Shown piece by piece: positions 26,408-34,188 of a stretch of DNA of 64,000 nt. Position numbers and translations under genes: made by a program. Under the pieces are notes generated by a model. It made no database searches, was not told where the DNA came from, and saw only the letters and a list, made by a program, of their open reading frames with translations. How positions within the stretch are numbered: position 1 is the stretch's first letter; the number at the start of each line of letters is the position of its first letter. The stretch is from CAYQJS01 sp964417895 (GTDB lineage: Bacteria; Chloroflexota; UBA6077; SHYK01), in assembly GCA_964417895.1 (NCBI GenBank), contig CAYQJS010000020.1:1-64000 (forward strand), written 5' to 3'.

Positions 26408-27972
26408 TGGAGACGCTCCGAGATCACCTTTGCCTGCATGAAGAGCTTCAGGTACTCGTACCCACCGGCTTTGGAGTCCGTCCCACTCATGTTGAAGCCG
26501 CCGAACGGCTCGACGCCCACGAGCGCGCCGGTGATCTTCCGATTGAAGTACAGGTTCCCAACGTGGAGCTGGCGGCGAGCCTGGGCGAGCTTCAGAGGAT
26601 CGCGCGCGTACACGCCGCCGGTCAGCCCGTACACCGTGTTGTTCGCAATCGCTACGGCCTCGTCGAAATCGCGAGCCCTGGCCATGGCGAGGACCGGGCC
26701 GAAGATCTCCTCCTGCATGATCCTAGAGTCCGGGGAGGCGTCCGCGAAGACCGTGGGATGGATGAAATAGCCCCTCGAATCATCCGCTTCGCCCCCGGCC
26801 ACGAGCCTCGCCTCCCGTCGCCCGATCTCAAGGTACTCGGACACCTTCTTGAACTGGCTAACGTCAGCCACCGGGCCGACGTCAGTTTCAAACAGCATCG
26901 CCGGGCCGACGCGGAGCCCCTCGGCCCGGCGCGCTACGCGCTCGACCAGTTCATCGTAGACCGTGGCGTCGGCGATGACGCGCGAGCAAGCCGAGCACTT
27001 CTGCCCCTGGAAGCCGAAGGCGGACGCCGTGATCCCGGCGGCCGCGGCATCGAGGTCCGCGCTCCGGTCCACGATGATCGCATCCTTACCGCCCATCTCC
27101 GCGATGACACGTTTCAGCCACCGCTGGCCAGGGGCAACCCGGGCGCCGAGCTCGTTGACTCTGATCCCTACATCCCGGGAGCCGGTGAAGTTGATGAACC
27201 TGGTCTTCGGGTGGGCCACGAGATAGTCCCCGACGGTGTCCCCGGGGCCGGGCAAGAAATTCACGACTCCTGGCGGGAGCCCGGCTTCCTCCAGGACCTC
27301 CACGATCTTGGCCCCACAAATTGGTGTGAGGCTGGAAGGCTTGAACACGACGGTATTCCCCGCGAGGACCGCGCTGCCGACCAGCCCGGTGGCAATGGCA
27401 ACGGGGAAGTTCCAGGGGGGTATCGCAACTCCGACCCCGAGCGGCACGTACACCAGCTCGTTGTCCGTCCCGGGCGCGGCCACCAGGGGCTGGGGGCCTT
27501 CGAGTCGAAGAGCCTCCCGGGCGTAGAACTCCAGGAAGTCGATCGCTTCCGCCGTGTCCGCGTCCGCCTCAGGCCAGGTTTTGCCAATTTCCAGGACCAT
27601 CGTGGCGGACAGCTCGTGCCGCCGCCGCCGCATGATCGCGGCAGCGCGGAGCCCGATCCGCGCTCGTTCGCGAGCCGGCAGGCGAGACCATGCCGCGAAC
27701 GCGCTTTCCGCAGCCTCTATCGCTCGCTCTGCTTCCGCGATATCGGCCTTTGCCGCCCGGCCCGCCCGTTGATCGTGGCGGCTGGGGTTGATCGAATCGA
27801 TCCAGCGCCCGGTGGTGACACGCTTCCCATCGATGATCATCGGATACTCACGTCCCAGCTCGCCCTCGACCTGCTCGCCCTCGACCTGGTCGAAGGCTAC
27901 CTGGCACGCCCGGCGATGCTCAGGTTTGGTGAAGTCGGTGAGCGGCTCGTTGGCAAACTCTGGAATCGGCAT
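26404..27972 (-). CDS. L-glutamate gamma-semialdehyde dehydrogenase (P5C dehydrogenase)
   Basis: This 522-residue aldehyde dehydrogenase fits the RocA/PutA type, oxidising glutamate semialdehyde to glutamate with NAD+. Seen: PPWNFPVAIATGLVGSAVLAGNTVVFKPS (about 165-193, cofactor region), INFTGSRDVGIR near 241, the general-base glutamate in EMGGKDAIIV near 266, and the catalytic cysteine in GFQGQKCSACSRVI near 296. The C-terminus PFGGFNMSGTDSKAGGYEYL is typical. The residues QVEGEQVEGE near the N-terminus come from a 12-bp tandem duplication. It is translationally coupled to the acetoacetate ligase gene. The start lies only 24 bp from the scaffold gap, so its promoter is unseen. Confidence 0.93.
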   Translation of the reverse strand: MPIPEFANEPLTDFTKPEHRRACQVAFDQVEGEQVEGELGREYPMIIDGKRVTTGRWIDSINPSRHDQRAGRAAKADIAEAERAIEAAESAFAAWSRLPARERARIGLRAAAIMRRRRHELSATMVLEIGKTWPEADADTAEAIDFLEFYAREALRLEGPQPLVAAPGTDNELVYVPLGVGVAIPPWNFPVAIATGLVGSAVLAGNTVVFKPSSLTPICGAKIVEVLEEAGLPPGVVNFLPGPGDTVGDYLVAHPKTRFINFTGSRDVGIRVNELGARVAPGQRWLKRVIAEMGGKDAIIVDRSADLDAAAAGITASAFGFQGQKCSACSRVIADATVYDELVERVARRAEGLRVGPAMLFETDVGPVADVSQFKKVSEYLEIGRREARLVAGGEADDSRGYFIHPTVFADASPDSRIMQEEIFGPVLAMARARDFDEAVAIANNTVYGLTGGVYARDPLKLAQARRQLHVGNLYFNRKITGALVGVEPFGGFNMSGTDSKAGGYEYLKLFMQAKVISERLQ

Positions 27973-27996
27973 GCGGCCCCCTCTCGATCTGAACGA

Positions 27997-28096
27997 NNNN
28001 NNNNNNNNNNNNNNNNNNNNNNNNNNNNNNNNNNNNNNNNNNNNNNNNNNNNNNNNNNNNNNNNNNNNNNNNNNNNNNNNNNNNNNNNNNNNNNNN
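27997..28096. other. Scaffold gap (100 N)
   Basis: Exactly 100 undetermined bases, a conventional filler length, separate the P5C dehydrogenase start from the S6 leader. The sequence CTGAACGA ends the left flank and equals the end of the 16-bp repeat that starts on the right, so the gap probably sits inside a tandem array. Gene order across it is only scaffold evidence. Confidence 0.95.
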
Positions 28097-28167
28097 GCGC
28101 CGGGCTGAACGAGCGCCGGGCTGAACGAGCGCCGGGCTGAACGAGCGCCGGGCTGAACGAGCGCCGG
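28097..28167. repeat. 16-bp tandem repeat array at the gap edge
   Basis: Four perfect copies of GCGCCGGGCTGAACGA (28097-28160) are followed by a partial one ending in GCGCCGG. The left flank of the gap ends in the last eight bases of the same unit (27989-27996). The true array length is unknown because the assembly broke here. Confidence 0.9.
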
Positions 28168-28263
28168 TAGCCCGCCTCAGGCACCGGATGATATATTCTC
28201 ACGCCGCCACGGCGACTGCTCCTGGACGGCGGAGCCGAGCCGAGGGTCTGGGGGCAGAAGGAG

Positions 28264-28557
28264 GTGCGCTCACTGAACGATTACGAAATGCTGTTCATCC
28301 TTCCGCCCGATCTGGAGGACGAAGCAGCCAGCGGCGCAACCGAGCGCGTCCGCAGCTACGTAGCCAGCCGGGGCGGGGAGATCAAGAGCCTCGAGCCGTG
28401 GGGACGGAGGCGCCTTGCCTTTCCCATCGAGCGATATCACGAGGGCGCGTATCATATCGCGCGTTTCTCGCTCAGCCCCGAGCAGGCAGTTGACCTCGAT
28501 CGCAGCCTCCGCCTCAACGAGCAGATCATTCGGCACATGATTGTCCGTATCGATTAG
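28264..28557 (+). CDS. rpsF: 30S ribosomal protein S6
   Basis: The product of about 97 residues is S6, a small-subunit protein that binds S18. Seen: NDYEMLFILPPDLEDEAA at the start, GGEIKSLEPWGRRRLAFPIERYHEGAYHIARFSL in the middle and RLNEQIIRHMIVRID at the end, all canonical. The start is unclear: AAGGAG runs straight into a GTG at 28264, while a CTG at 28273 stands at the ideal distance from it; the first ATG (28288) would cut off conserved residues. It leads the rpsF-ssb-rpsR cluster. Confidence 0.95.
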   Translation: MRSLNDYEMLFILPPDLEDEAASGATERVRSYVASRGGEIKSLEPWGRRRLAFPIERYHEGAYHIARFSLSPEQAVDLDRSLRLNEQIIRHMIVRID

Positions 28558-28644
28558 GCGATCCTGGCAGGGCCCGGGCGTTTGCCCAGGCAGCTCAGAT
28601 GCGGTCGATGCGCGAGTAGGAGCTTTGGGGGGAAGGAGCAAGCC

Positions 28645-29046
28645 ATGGCGGGCCTGTGCAAAGCGACGATCATCGGCAATCTAGGGGGCGACCCGGAGAT
28701 GCGGTACACGCCCGCAGGCCGCGCGTTTACGACGTTCAATGTGGCGTGCAACCGGACCTACACAACCGCGGATGGCGAGCGGCGCGAGGAGACCGAGTGG
28801 TTCCGCGTTACCGCGTGGGCGCGCCTCGCCGAGCTGTGCAACCAGTTCTTGAGCAAAGGTCGACGGGTCTACATCGAGGGCCGCCTCTCCTCTCGGAGCT
28901 GGGAGGGAGCGGATGGTCAGAAGCGTTTCAGCCTGGAGATTTCGGCGAACGAGATGCAATTGCTGGACTCGAGGCCTCGCGGTGATGCTCCGGAAAGTCA
29001 CCCTGGAGTCGAAGAGGCGCACGACCTCGACTCGATTCCCTTTTAG
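28645..29046 (+). CDS. ssb: Single-stranded DNA-binding protein
   Basis: The 133-residue SSB has the OB fold: CKATIIGNLGGDPEMRYTPAGRAFTTFNVACNRTY at residues 5-39, TEWFRVTAWARLAELCNQFLSKGRRVYIEGRL near 50-80, and LEISANEMQLLD near 100. The acidic tail ends in HDLDSIPF, the short peptide that recruits repair and replication partners. ATG 28645 is preceded by GGAAGGAGCAAGCC, which decides the start. It binds single-stranded DNA during replication and repair. It stands between the S6 and S18 genes, the usual bacterial arrangement. Confidence 0.97.
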   Translation: MAGLCKATIIGNLGGDPEMRYTPAGRAFTTFNVACNRTYTTADGERREETEWFRVTAWARLAELCNQFLSKGRRVYIEGRLSSRSWEGADGQKRFSLEISANEMQLLDSRPRGDAPESHPGVEEAHDLDSIPF

Positions 29047-29119
29047 CGCGTCAGTGGTTCTTGTGGACACGTGGGCAGCGCCCGCGTGTCGACTGGACTG
29101 AGTTGGAGGAGAGACATCG

Positions 29120-29527
29120 TTGAGTGAAGAGCCGATCACGCCTGTAGAGCGGCAGGGCTCTACCGGGGGGCCACCTGCACCGCGTTTCGCCGAGGGGGGG
29201 CCCGGCCAGGGTCCGAGGCCGTTCGGTCCGCCCCAGGCAGGGGGCCCGCGCCCGCCGCTGCGGCGCGGGCCACGCGGCCGTTACCCTCCACGCCGCCGCG
29301 TTTGCCAGTTCTGCGTCGACAAGATCGATGCTATCGACTACAAGGATGTCGTTCGCTTGCGTCGCTACCTGTCCGACCGCGCCAAGATCGAACCGCGACG
29401 CAAGACGGGCACCTGTGCGCATCACCAGCGCGCCCTTTCCACTGCTCTCAAGAGGGCGCGCTACATGGCGCTCCTCCCCTACTCGGCCGAACACATCCGG
29501 TTAAGCGGCATCGTCCTGCGGGGCTAG
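29120..29527 (+). CDS. rpsR: 30S ribosomal protein S18, with long N-terminal extension
   Basis: The 135-residue product carries S18 in its C-terminal 75 residues: RRVCQFCVDKIDAIDYKDVVRLRRYLSDRAKI, TGTCAHHQRALSTALKRARYMALLPY. The cysteines and histidine suggest the zinc-binding form. The first 58 or so residues are Gly/Pro/Arg-rich and have no counterpart in standard S18. The TTG start at 29120 is chosen from GGAGGAGAGACATCG just upstream. S18 binds S6 on the small-subunit platform. The next gene begins 9 bp downstream. Confidence 0.95.
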   Translation: MSEEPITPVERQGSTGGPPAPRFAEGGPGQGPRPFGPPQAGGPRPPLRRGPRGRYPPRRRVCQFCVDKIDAIDYKDVVRLRRYLSDRAKIEPRRKTGTCAHHQRALSTALKRARYMALLPYSAEHIRLSGIVLRG

Positions 29528-29536
29528 CGGAGGAGC

Positions 29537-31132
29537 ATGGCCCGCGACCGCATCTCCGCTGCCGACCGACGCCGACGAAGCGCCGCCGTCGAAGCCGCCC
29601 TGGCCCGGCCATCCGCTCGCCAGCTCTCCCGCCGCGATCGTGAACGCTTCCAGCGCCGCCTGGTGCTGGTGGCGGCCGCTGCAATCGCCCTCGTGGTGGT
29701 CAGCATCGTGGGGTTCGGGGCTTACCGCGAGTTTCTGGGCTTCCCCGGCGAGCCCGTGGCCATAGTGGCGGGCGAAAGCGTCACCCTCCGTACCTTTACG
29801 GATGCGCTTCGCGATGAGATGCGGCGCTTGCAGACGCAGGTGGGATCTGAGACGCGCGACTCCAACAACCCCAACCAGGTGGGTTCGTCGGTGCAACGCC
29901 TGATCGGTGCGCAGGAGACCCTTCCGGAGGACGTCCTCGAGAAAGAGATCGAATCCGCCCTCATCAGACAGGAGGCCAGGCGGCGGGGCATCATCATTCC
30001 ACCCGCTGAGATAGACGCGAAGATCAACGAGAATCTCTCAATCCAGCGCGCGGTACTCGCTGAGCCGACCGCGACGCCGACGGAAACGCCGACGCCCCGC
30101 CCGACACGTACTCCGACCCCAGAGGGGTTCGAGCCGTCTCCCACCGCGACGGCGATGCAGACCCCGGATCCCCTCACCCCGACGGCGACCCGCGACCCGC
30201 TGACCCCGACGGCGACGCGCGAGCCCTTTCCCACTCGCCCGACGGCTACACCCGTGATCTCTCCGACCCCTGCTCCGACCCTTGACCCACAGGAATTCGA
30301 CAAAGCGTACGGTGAGCTGCGGCCGTTGCTTCGGTCCGAATCTCTGTACCGGCAGGGCCTGGAGCTTGAGCTGTTGCGCCCCAAGGTGCGTGACGCCGTG
30401 GGATCGGTCGTACCAGCCAGGGGCCCCCAGGCCAGGGTTCTGCGCGTCTCGACCTCCACGAAAGACGAGGCCAAAGTGGCGCTCATCCAGATCAGTCCGG
30501 TGGTGCAGCTCACCTTGCGCACGAGGCTCCCGGAGCACGTGGAGATCGTCCGCGCGATGCCCGGGGTCCTCCGCGAGACGGTGCCCAAGCTCGAAGAGCT
30601 CCCCGAAGGGGACATGATCAGCTACCGCACGCCGAGCCCGGAGCTGGTCAATCCGCTAGTCGTGCGACAACTGGAGGCACTGGGCGCCGAGGTGGTCAGT
30701 CTTGAAGTGGCGGACTCAGGGTTCCCTTTCGAAGAGCTGGTGGCTCAGACGAGCGAGCGGCCCGCCGGGGGTCGCGTCAGCGGCGACCTGGGGTGGGTGG
30801 CGCTGGGCGCCGAGACACCCGAGTTCGACGAGGTCGTGTTCAGATCCGGCATCCCGCTGGATGAGTGGACGCCGGAGCCCTTCCAGGCAGGGAATCATTG
30901 GGAGATTGTGAACGTGTCGGAGCGTCGGGAGGCGACGCACGACCAAAAGAATCTGGAACAGATGCGGGATCGCGCATTCCGTGAGTGGCTCGAGGCCGCG
31001 AAACAGTCACCAGACATTCAGCGCGACCTGGGACCCCAGGAGCGCCAGTGGGCCGTGGACCGCGCGTCGAAGGGCATCTTCGAGGAGACGACCGACCGCC
31101 GTCCGCGTGGCAGCCGGCCGGTTCCAAGGTAG
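29537..31132 (+). CDS. SurA-like membrane-anchored chaperone / peptidylprolyl isomerase domain protein
   Basis: The 531-residue protein has a basic cytoplasmic start (1-38), one membrane segment (about 40-62), a SurA-N-like helical part containing GESVTLRTFTDALRDEMRRLQ and EDVLEKEIESALIRQEARRRGI, then a long low-complexity spacer of TPT, TRTPTP and TATR repeats (about 174-250). A C-terminal region near 385-460 (ELVAQTSERPAGGRVSGDLGWV, EFDEVVFRSGIPLDEW) resembles a parvulin domain. The protein would act outside the membrane on folding polypeptides. Two tandem LTPTATR-D/E-P units show recent repeat growth. Its link with the S18 gene suggests co-transcription. Confidence 0.75.
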   Translation: MARDRISAADRRRRSAAVEAALARPSARQLSRRDRERFQRRLVLVAAAAIALVVVSIVGFGAYREFLGFPGEPVAIVAGESVTLRTFTDALRDEMRRLQTQVGSETRDSNNPNQVGSSVQRLIGAQETLPEDVLEKEIESALIRQEARRRGIIIPPAEIDAKINENLSIQRAVLAEPTATPTETPTPRPTRTPTPEGFEPSPTATAMQTPDPLTPTATRDPLTPTATREPFPTRPTATPVISPTPAPTLDPQEFDKAYGELRPLLRSESLYRQGLELELLRPKVRDAVGSVVPARGPQARVLRVSTSTKDEAKVALIQISPVVQLTLRTRLPEHVEIVRAMPGVLRETVPKLEELPEGDMISYRTPSPELVNPLVVRQLEALGAEVVSLEVADSGFPFEELVAQTSERPAGGRVSGDLGWVALGAETPEFDEVVFRSGIPLDEWTPEPFQAGNHWEIVNVSERREATHDQKNLEQMRDRAFREWLEAAKQSPDIQRDLGPQERQWAVDRASKGIFEETTDRRPRGSRPVPR

Positions 31133-31321
31133 CCGCCAGAGTACTCGGAACTCGGGGCGTGCGTCTCGGAGCCGCCCAGGTGGCGTGCGTCCAGGATGTT
31201 CCCCAGGCGGCGCATCGAGTGGGAGAACCCACCCAGTGATGGCGCGCTTGGGGTGATCAAGGCCATCTGTGAGCTTTATCGAGCAGAGGGCATCGCTGAT
31301 CTCTGAGACGAGGGCGGTGTG
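31133..31321 (+). other. Boundary segment between core genome and accessory region
   Basis: No established gene is found. A plus-strand frame from ATG 31196 to TGA 31304-31306 would encode 36 residues ending in GVIKAICELYRAEGIADL, which reads like the tail of a protein but matches nothing I recognise. The accessory genes begin right after it on the other strand. No third copy of the tRNA-derived repeat is visible here. Confidence 0.3.
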
Positions 31322-31681
31322 CTAGGCCGTCGGACTTATGACCACCTCGGTAGCCTCTGCCAGGATAATGCACTGCTGCTTCGAGGTGATCACTTCGATG
31401 AGTGAATGAGGGTGCCAGTCTGGCTCCGGGTCGTGTCGAACAGCCAGCCCTTGACTTATGGCGGCATCGGCGAGGACCTCGCCCACCCCGGTCCCTGGCT
31501 TTCCACGCGCCGCACTCGCGGCAGGAGAGGTGAGTCTGGCTAAGTCGACCGATGCGTGTGAATCAGGTCGACTCCTAACGTAGTAGGCGTTTCGGTGAAC
31601 TCGGCCATTCTTCATATGCTCGAGGCGGATTCTTCGGAAGAGGGGGTCGTCACGCCCGATGCTTTCGTAGGCAGCCACCAT
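31322..31681 (-). CDS. Hypothetical protein, third gene of an unknown three-gene operon
   Basis: I do not recognise the family of this 119-residue protein. It starts with VAAYESIGRDDPLFRRIRLEHMKNGRVHRNAYYVRS, then SVDLARLT, and ends with a segment rich in His and hydrophobic strands (HDPEPDWHPHSLIEVITSKQQCIILAE). It has no signal peptide or membrane segment. The start codon shares one base with the stop of the preceding gene, so it is translationally coupled. Base composition is less GC-rich than in the core genes. Confidence 0.55.
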   Translation of the reverse strand: MVAAYESIGRDDPLFRRIRLEHMKNGRVHRNAYYVRSRPDSHASVDLARLTSPAASAARGKPGTGVGEVLADAAISQGLAVRHDPEPDWHPHSLIEVITSKQQCIILAEATEVVISPTA

Positions 31682-32247
31682 TAGCGCTGGGTAATTGCGC
31701 GTGCCAGCAGATCAGTAATCTCGGGCCAGGCTGCGATCGTCTTCTCATGAAATCGCCGCCCAGCCGGCGTCGCCTCAACGAAGATGTAGCCCAGTTGCCC
31801 GGTCGGTTCCACATCGATGCCTAGCTGATCCTCGCCTTTCCGCCATTCGACTGTGACGCCGCCATTGGGCAGAGGCCCCACGAAATACGGCGTAATCGCT
31901 TCCATTGCTAGGCCCCTAAAAGCCGGCTCGACGTAGTTCAGCACCGCACGGGCGGCGGCTAAAGCGTTTTCAGTTGGGGGGTGCCCGCCGTAGGTATCCC
32001 AGTCCTCGCCTAACAGGCGCAGCCTTTCCAAGTCCATGCGGGCCTGGTGAAGCCATCCTCGTCGGTCCCGACTGAATAGCTCGTGCACAGTGTCCGTAAC
32101 TTGGGATCCGGCACCCCTACTGGGTGATGAAGAATCGCCAGGCCAGAGGTACACAACGCCGTGGACCGTCTCCTCCGGCGGTTCGACTTCGACCGATTTG
32201 GCGTCCCCCGAGTAGAGCGTCTCAGCAAGCGTCCCCGCAAAAATCAT
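31681..32247 (-). CDS. Hypothetical protein with WDxYG motif, second gene of the operon
   Basis: This 188-residue cytoplasmic protein is not recognised by function. The region from about residue 75 carries LLGEDWDTYGGHPPTENALAAARAVLNYV, then PYFVGPLPNGGVTVEWRKGEDQLGIDVEPTGQLGYIFVEA. Proteins with a WD-x-Y-G start and a GG-x-x-x-EW strand occur as uncharacterised genes in accessory DNA of many bacteria. It overlaps the upstream gene by four bases (ATGA) and the downstream gene by one. Confidence 0.6.
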   Translation of the reverse strand: MIFAGTLAETLYSGDAKSVEVEPPEETVHGVVYLWPGDSSSPSRGAGSQVTDTVHELFSRDRRGWLHQARMDLERLRLLGEDWDTYGGHPPTENALAAARAVLNYVEPAFRGLAMEAITPYFVGPLPNGGVTVEWRKGEDQLGIDVEPTGQLGYIFVEATPAGRRFHEKTIAAWPEITDLLARAITQR

Positions 32248-32579
32248 TGTGGCTCCGATGCGCTGCCTCGGCGTTCTGCCTGGCGCGCGAGCAGTTGCGT
32301 CAATTCCTCCAGCCGACGGAGGGTGAGCGAATACCTACCAATGATGCGGACCGCCACGTATGGGAGCGCCTTCAACCGCTCGTGTTGAGCCTCAACGTCG
32401 CCGAGTACAAGCGGCAGGTCGAGTTGGCCGACCACGAGCACGAAAGTGCCCTCCTCCTCCCCCCTCTGGAGGGCGAAGTGATCAACGTGTTCTATCCTGA
32501 CGCCTCCGGCGTCCACCCATTCCGGCCGCATCGCGGCCTCAGTTCCTCCGGGCGCGTCCTGGCCCTCCGGCTGATCCAT
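32244..32579 (-). CDS. Hypothetical protein, first gene of the operon
   Basis: The 111-residue product has no recognised domain. It shows a possible beta-rich first half (WVDAGGVRIEHVDHFALQRGEEEGTFVLVVGQL) and a helical end (RYSLTLRRLEELTQLLARQAERR). ATG 32579 has AGAGGGGGAACCGCTA upstream, the best ribosome-binding site of the three genes, so it is the probable first cistron. No signal peptide. Confidence 0.55.
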   Translation of the reverse strand: MDQPEGQDAPGGTEAAMRPEWVDAGGVRIEHVDHFALQRGEEEGTFVLVVGQLDLPLVLGDVEAQHERLKALPYVAVRIIGRYSLTLRRLEELTQLLARQAERRGSASEPQ

Positions 32580-32756
32580 TTAGCGGTTCCCCCTCTACTC
32601 AAAGAAATAATCGGTTAGGCTGGCTGGCGCGTCAAGGAGCCCCTTATTTCCCACGCCAGAAATACCCCCCTTTGTCAGCGCGCCAGTTGGCGCCGTCAGA
32701 ACGGCCCTCACGCCGCCGGCGGGTGCTGTGACAGCCATGGGCCCCGATAACCCTGC

Positions 32757-32930
32757 TACGGTCTGGTGTTCAGCATAGAGCTGGGCACTCCCCTCTCGGG
32801 CCGGAAGGCGCATCGGCTGTTCAAGCTGGCGCTTGTGCGAGCTGGGCCCCCGTCAACGGCGTCCACGACCTGCGCCACTTCGCCGCAACGCTCATGCTAT
32901 CAGCTGGCGTTCACCCGAAGATTGCGCGTT
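32757..32930 (+). pseudogene. Decayed tyrosine integrase fragment
   Basis: The translation YGLVFSIELGTPLSGRKAHRLFKLALVRAG, then after a 4-base deletion VHDLRHFAATLMLSAGVHPK, matches the C-terminal half of the integrase at 37540-37978 closely, including the H-x-L-R box. It stops before the later GH and the tyrosine. It sits about 280 bp left of the tRNA-like repeat at 33214, an arrangement that recalls the other integrase and the tRNA gene. It is likely the relic of an older insertion at the same site. Confidence 0.85.
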
Positions 32931-33101
32931 TAATGGCCCTCGGTCCATCTCTTCGGAGTAGAGTGTGTACCAGTGGAGGAGGCCCTTCAGAGCACTGTGC
33001 ATTGCTAAGAGCTGGCTAACCAGCTCCGGTGGCGGAATATCTCGCCCACCTCGAAAGGTTGTCCGCTCGGGATCGGCCCAACGGTCCATGAAGAACCTCA
33101 C
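32892..33101 (-). CDS. Hypothetical small protein
   Basis: A 69-residue frame starting at a GTG (33101) reads RFFMDRWADPERTTFRGGRDIPPPELVSQLLAMHSALKGLLHWY. Its 3' end overlaps the integrase relic, which argues that its tail is not ancestral. No family recognised. The stretch 32580-33474 otherwise contains the integrase relic, the tRNA-like repeat and no further gene; a short repeated AATTGGCACAC occurs twice near 33108-33128. Confidence 0.3.
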   Translation of the reverse strand: MRFFMDRWADPERTTFRGGRDIPPPELVSQLLAMHSALKGLLHWYTLYSEEMDRGPLNAQSSGERQLIA

Positions 33102-33213
33102 ATCCCTGCAATTGGCACACTAATTGGCACACCACAGCAGCCACCCTTAAGGGCCAGCTACTAGCGGTGCATAAATATGAGCGCTTAACAACATCGTGTA
33201 AGCGCCCGTGTTT

Positions 33214-33297
33214 GGTGCCGGGAGCGGGACTCGAACCCGCATGCCTTGTGGGCCGCGGTTTTTAAGACCGCTAGTATTCATCACCGCTGCTCCCGCC
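33214..33297 (-). pseudogene. tRNA-Leu-like att copy (distal end of the island)
   Basis: The 60 bases 33214-33273 are identical to the 3' part of the tRNA-Leu(UAA) gene, from the anticodon stem to the terminal CC. The upstream 26 bases differ, but their first seven (GGCGGGA) still pair with the acceptor 3' strand at six of seven positions and the distance to the anticodon stem is the same. The D arm does not pair properly. I read it as the distal attachment site carrying a tRNA-like or decayed 5' half, not a working tRNA. Confidence 0.8.
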
Positions 33298-33474
33298 AAG
33301 GCTCGGCGGGCCTCGTCTCGTTCCTAGAATCGGGCTCTCACATCCCTGTTACGCCCCGTCTGTCACAGCTTCTGCTACCGCGTGCGATAGCAAAAGGGTA
33401 GCAGGCCGACTACGCTCGGCGCACGCCGGCCCCACCCAACATTCCGCTTCCGCATCTCCGCCACGTACTGACGG

Positions 33475-34119
33475 TCATCTAACCAAGCTCCTGAGGCGTG
33501 ATATTGCGCCGTTGAACGCAGTCAGCTGGCGGTTGTGCGTGCCCACGAGCTCGTTGTATTCGGTCACCAGGGCCCGCGCTGTGGCCGCGCGACCAGTTCG
33601 CTCTGCGGCAATTTGTTGATTGAGAACGTCGATCATCCTGTCCCGAGTTCTGGAGAGCGCCGTGCTGGTGTCCGCGACTGCCAGCACCGCGGTGTTCAAC
33701 TGTGAGTCGCGTTCGCGGGCAGCTCTTTGGGCATCTGCTTCTGACGCTGCATCCCGCGTCTCGGCACGTGCCACCTGAAGTCTATCCCGAAGGGTACCCG
33801 CCTCATCCTCTAGGCGCCTAACTTCGCCTTGTGCAGTTGCTAGCTCGGTCTGGAGTCCGGAGATTCTAATATTCGCTCGCACAAGATCCTCGGTCAGCTC
33901 GGCTGACCTTTGCTGGAGGTCGCCGCGCTCCAGGCGCGTCGTCGCGAGGTCACGGACGAGCACCTGTATCTCTGCGCGCTGCTGCTCAAGATGGGAGAAA
34001 CCGACATAGCTTGCGATCCCCACAGCGGTCAGGAAGACAACAACGAGGGCGACGCCAACAAGCCTCGCACGACTGACGCCAATGCTCCTAAGATTGACGC
34101 TCACGCTCCCAAGCGTCAT
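33475..34119 (-). CDS. Coiled-coil membrane protein of unknown function
   Basis: The 214-residue product has one membrane segment near residues 20-40 (ARLVGVALVVVFLTAVGIASYVGF) followed by a long predicted coiled coil (about 45-145; EQQRAEIQVLVRDLATTRLERGDLQQ, LEDEAGTLRDRLQVARAETRDAASEADAQRAARERD). Only about 20 residues stay inside, so most of it would be outside. It is divergent from the trypsin-like gene at 34189, so both may be controlled from one short region. No catalytic residues are evident. Confidence 0.7.
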   Translation of the reverse strand: MTLGSVSVNLRSIGVSRARLVGVALVVVFLTAVGIASYVGFSHLEQQRAEIQVLVRDLATTRLERGDLQQRSAELTEDLVRANIRISGLQTELATAQGEVRRLEDEAGTLRDRLQVARAETRDAASEADAQRAARERDSQLNTAVLAVADTSTALSRTRDRMIDVLNQQIAAERTGRAATARALVTEYNELVGTHNRQLTAFNGAISRLRSLVR

Positions 34120-34188
34120 ATTTGCCTCCTCGAACTATGGGGGGCCATTCTGAATCTCCATCCGACGACAGTCAATGGTGGGTCGCTC

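Noticed and set aside
28097..28167. CRISPR array
   Set aside because: The units are contiguous without spacers and only 16 bp long.
32595..32813. 72-residue minus-strand frame
   Set aside because: It runs antisense through the integrase relic and has no supporting signal.
33214..33297. A second functional tRNA-Leu
   Set aside because: The D arm does not pair and the acceptor has a mismatch; the identity to the tRNA stops in the anticodon arm, as in an att site.
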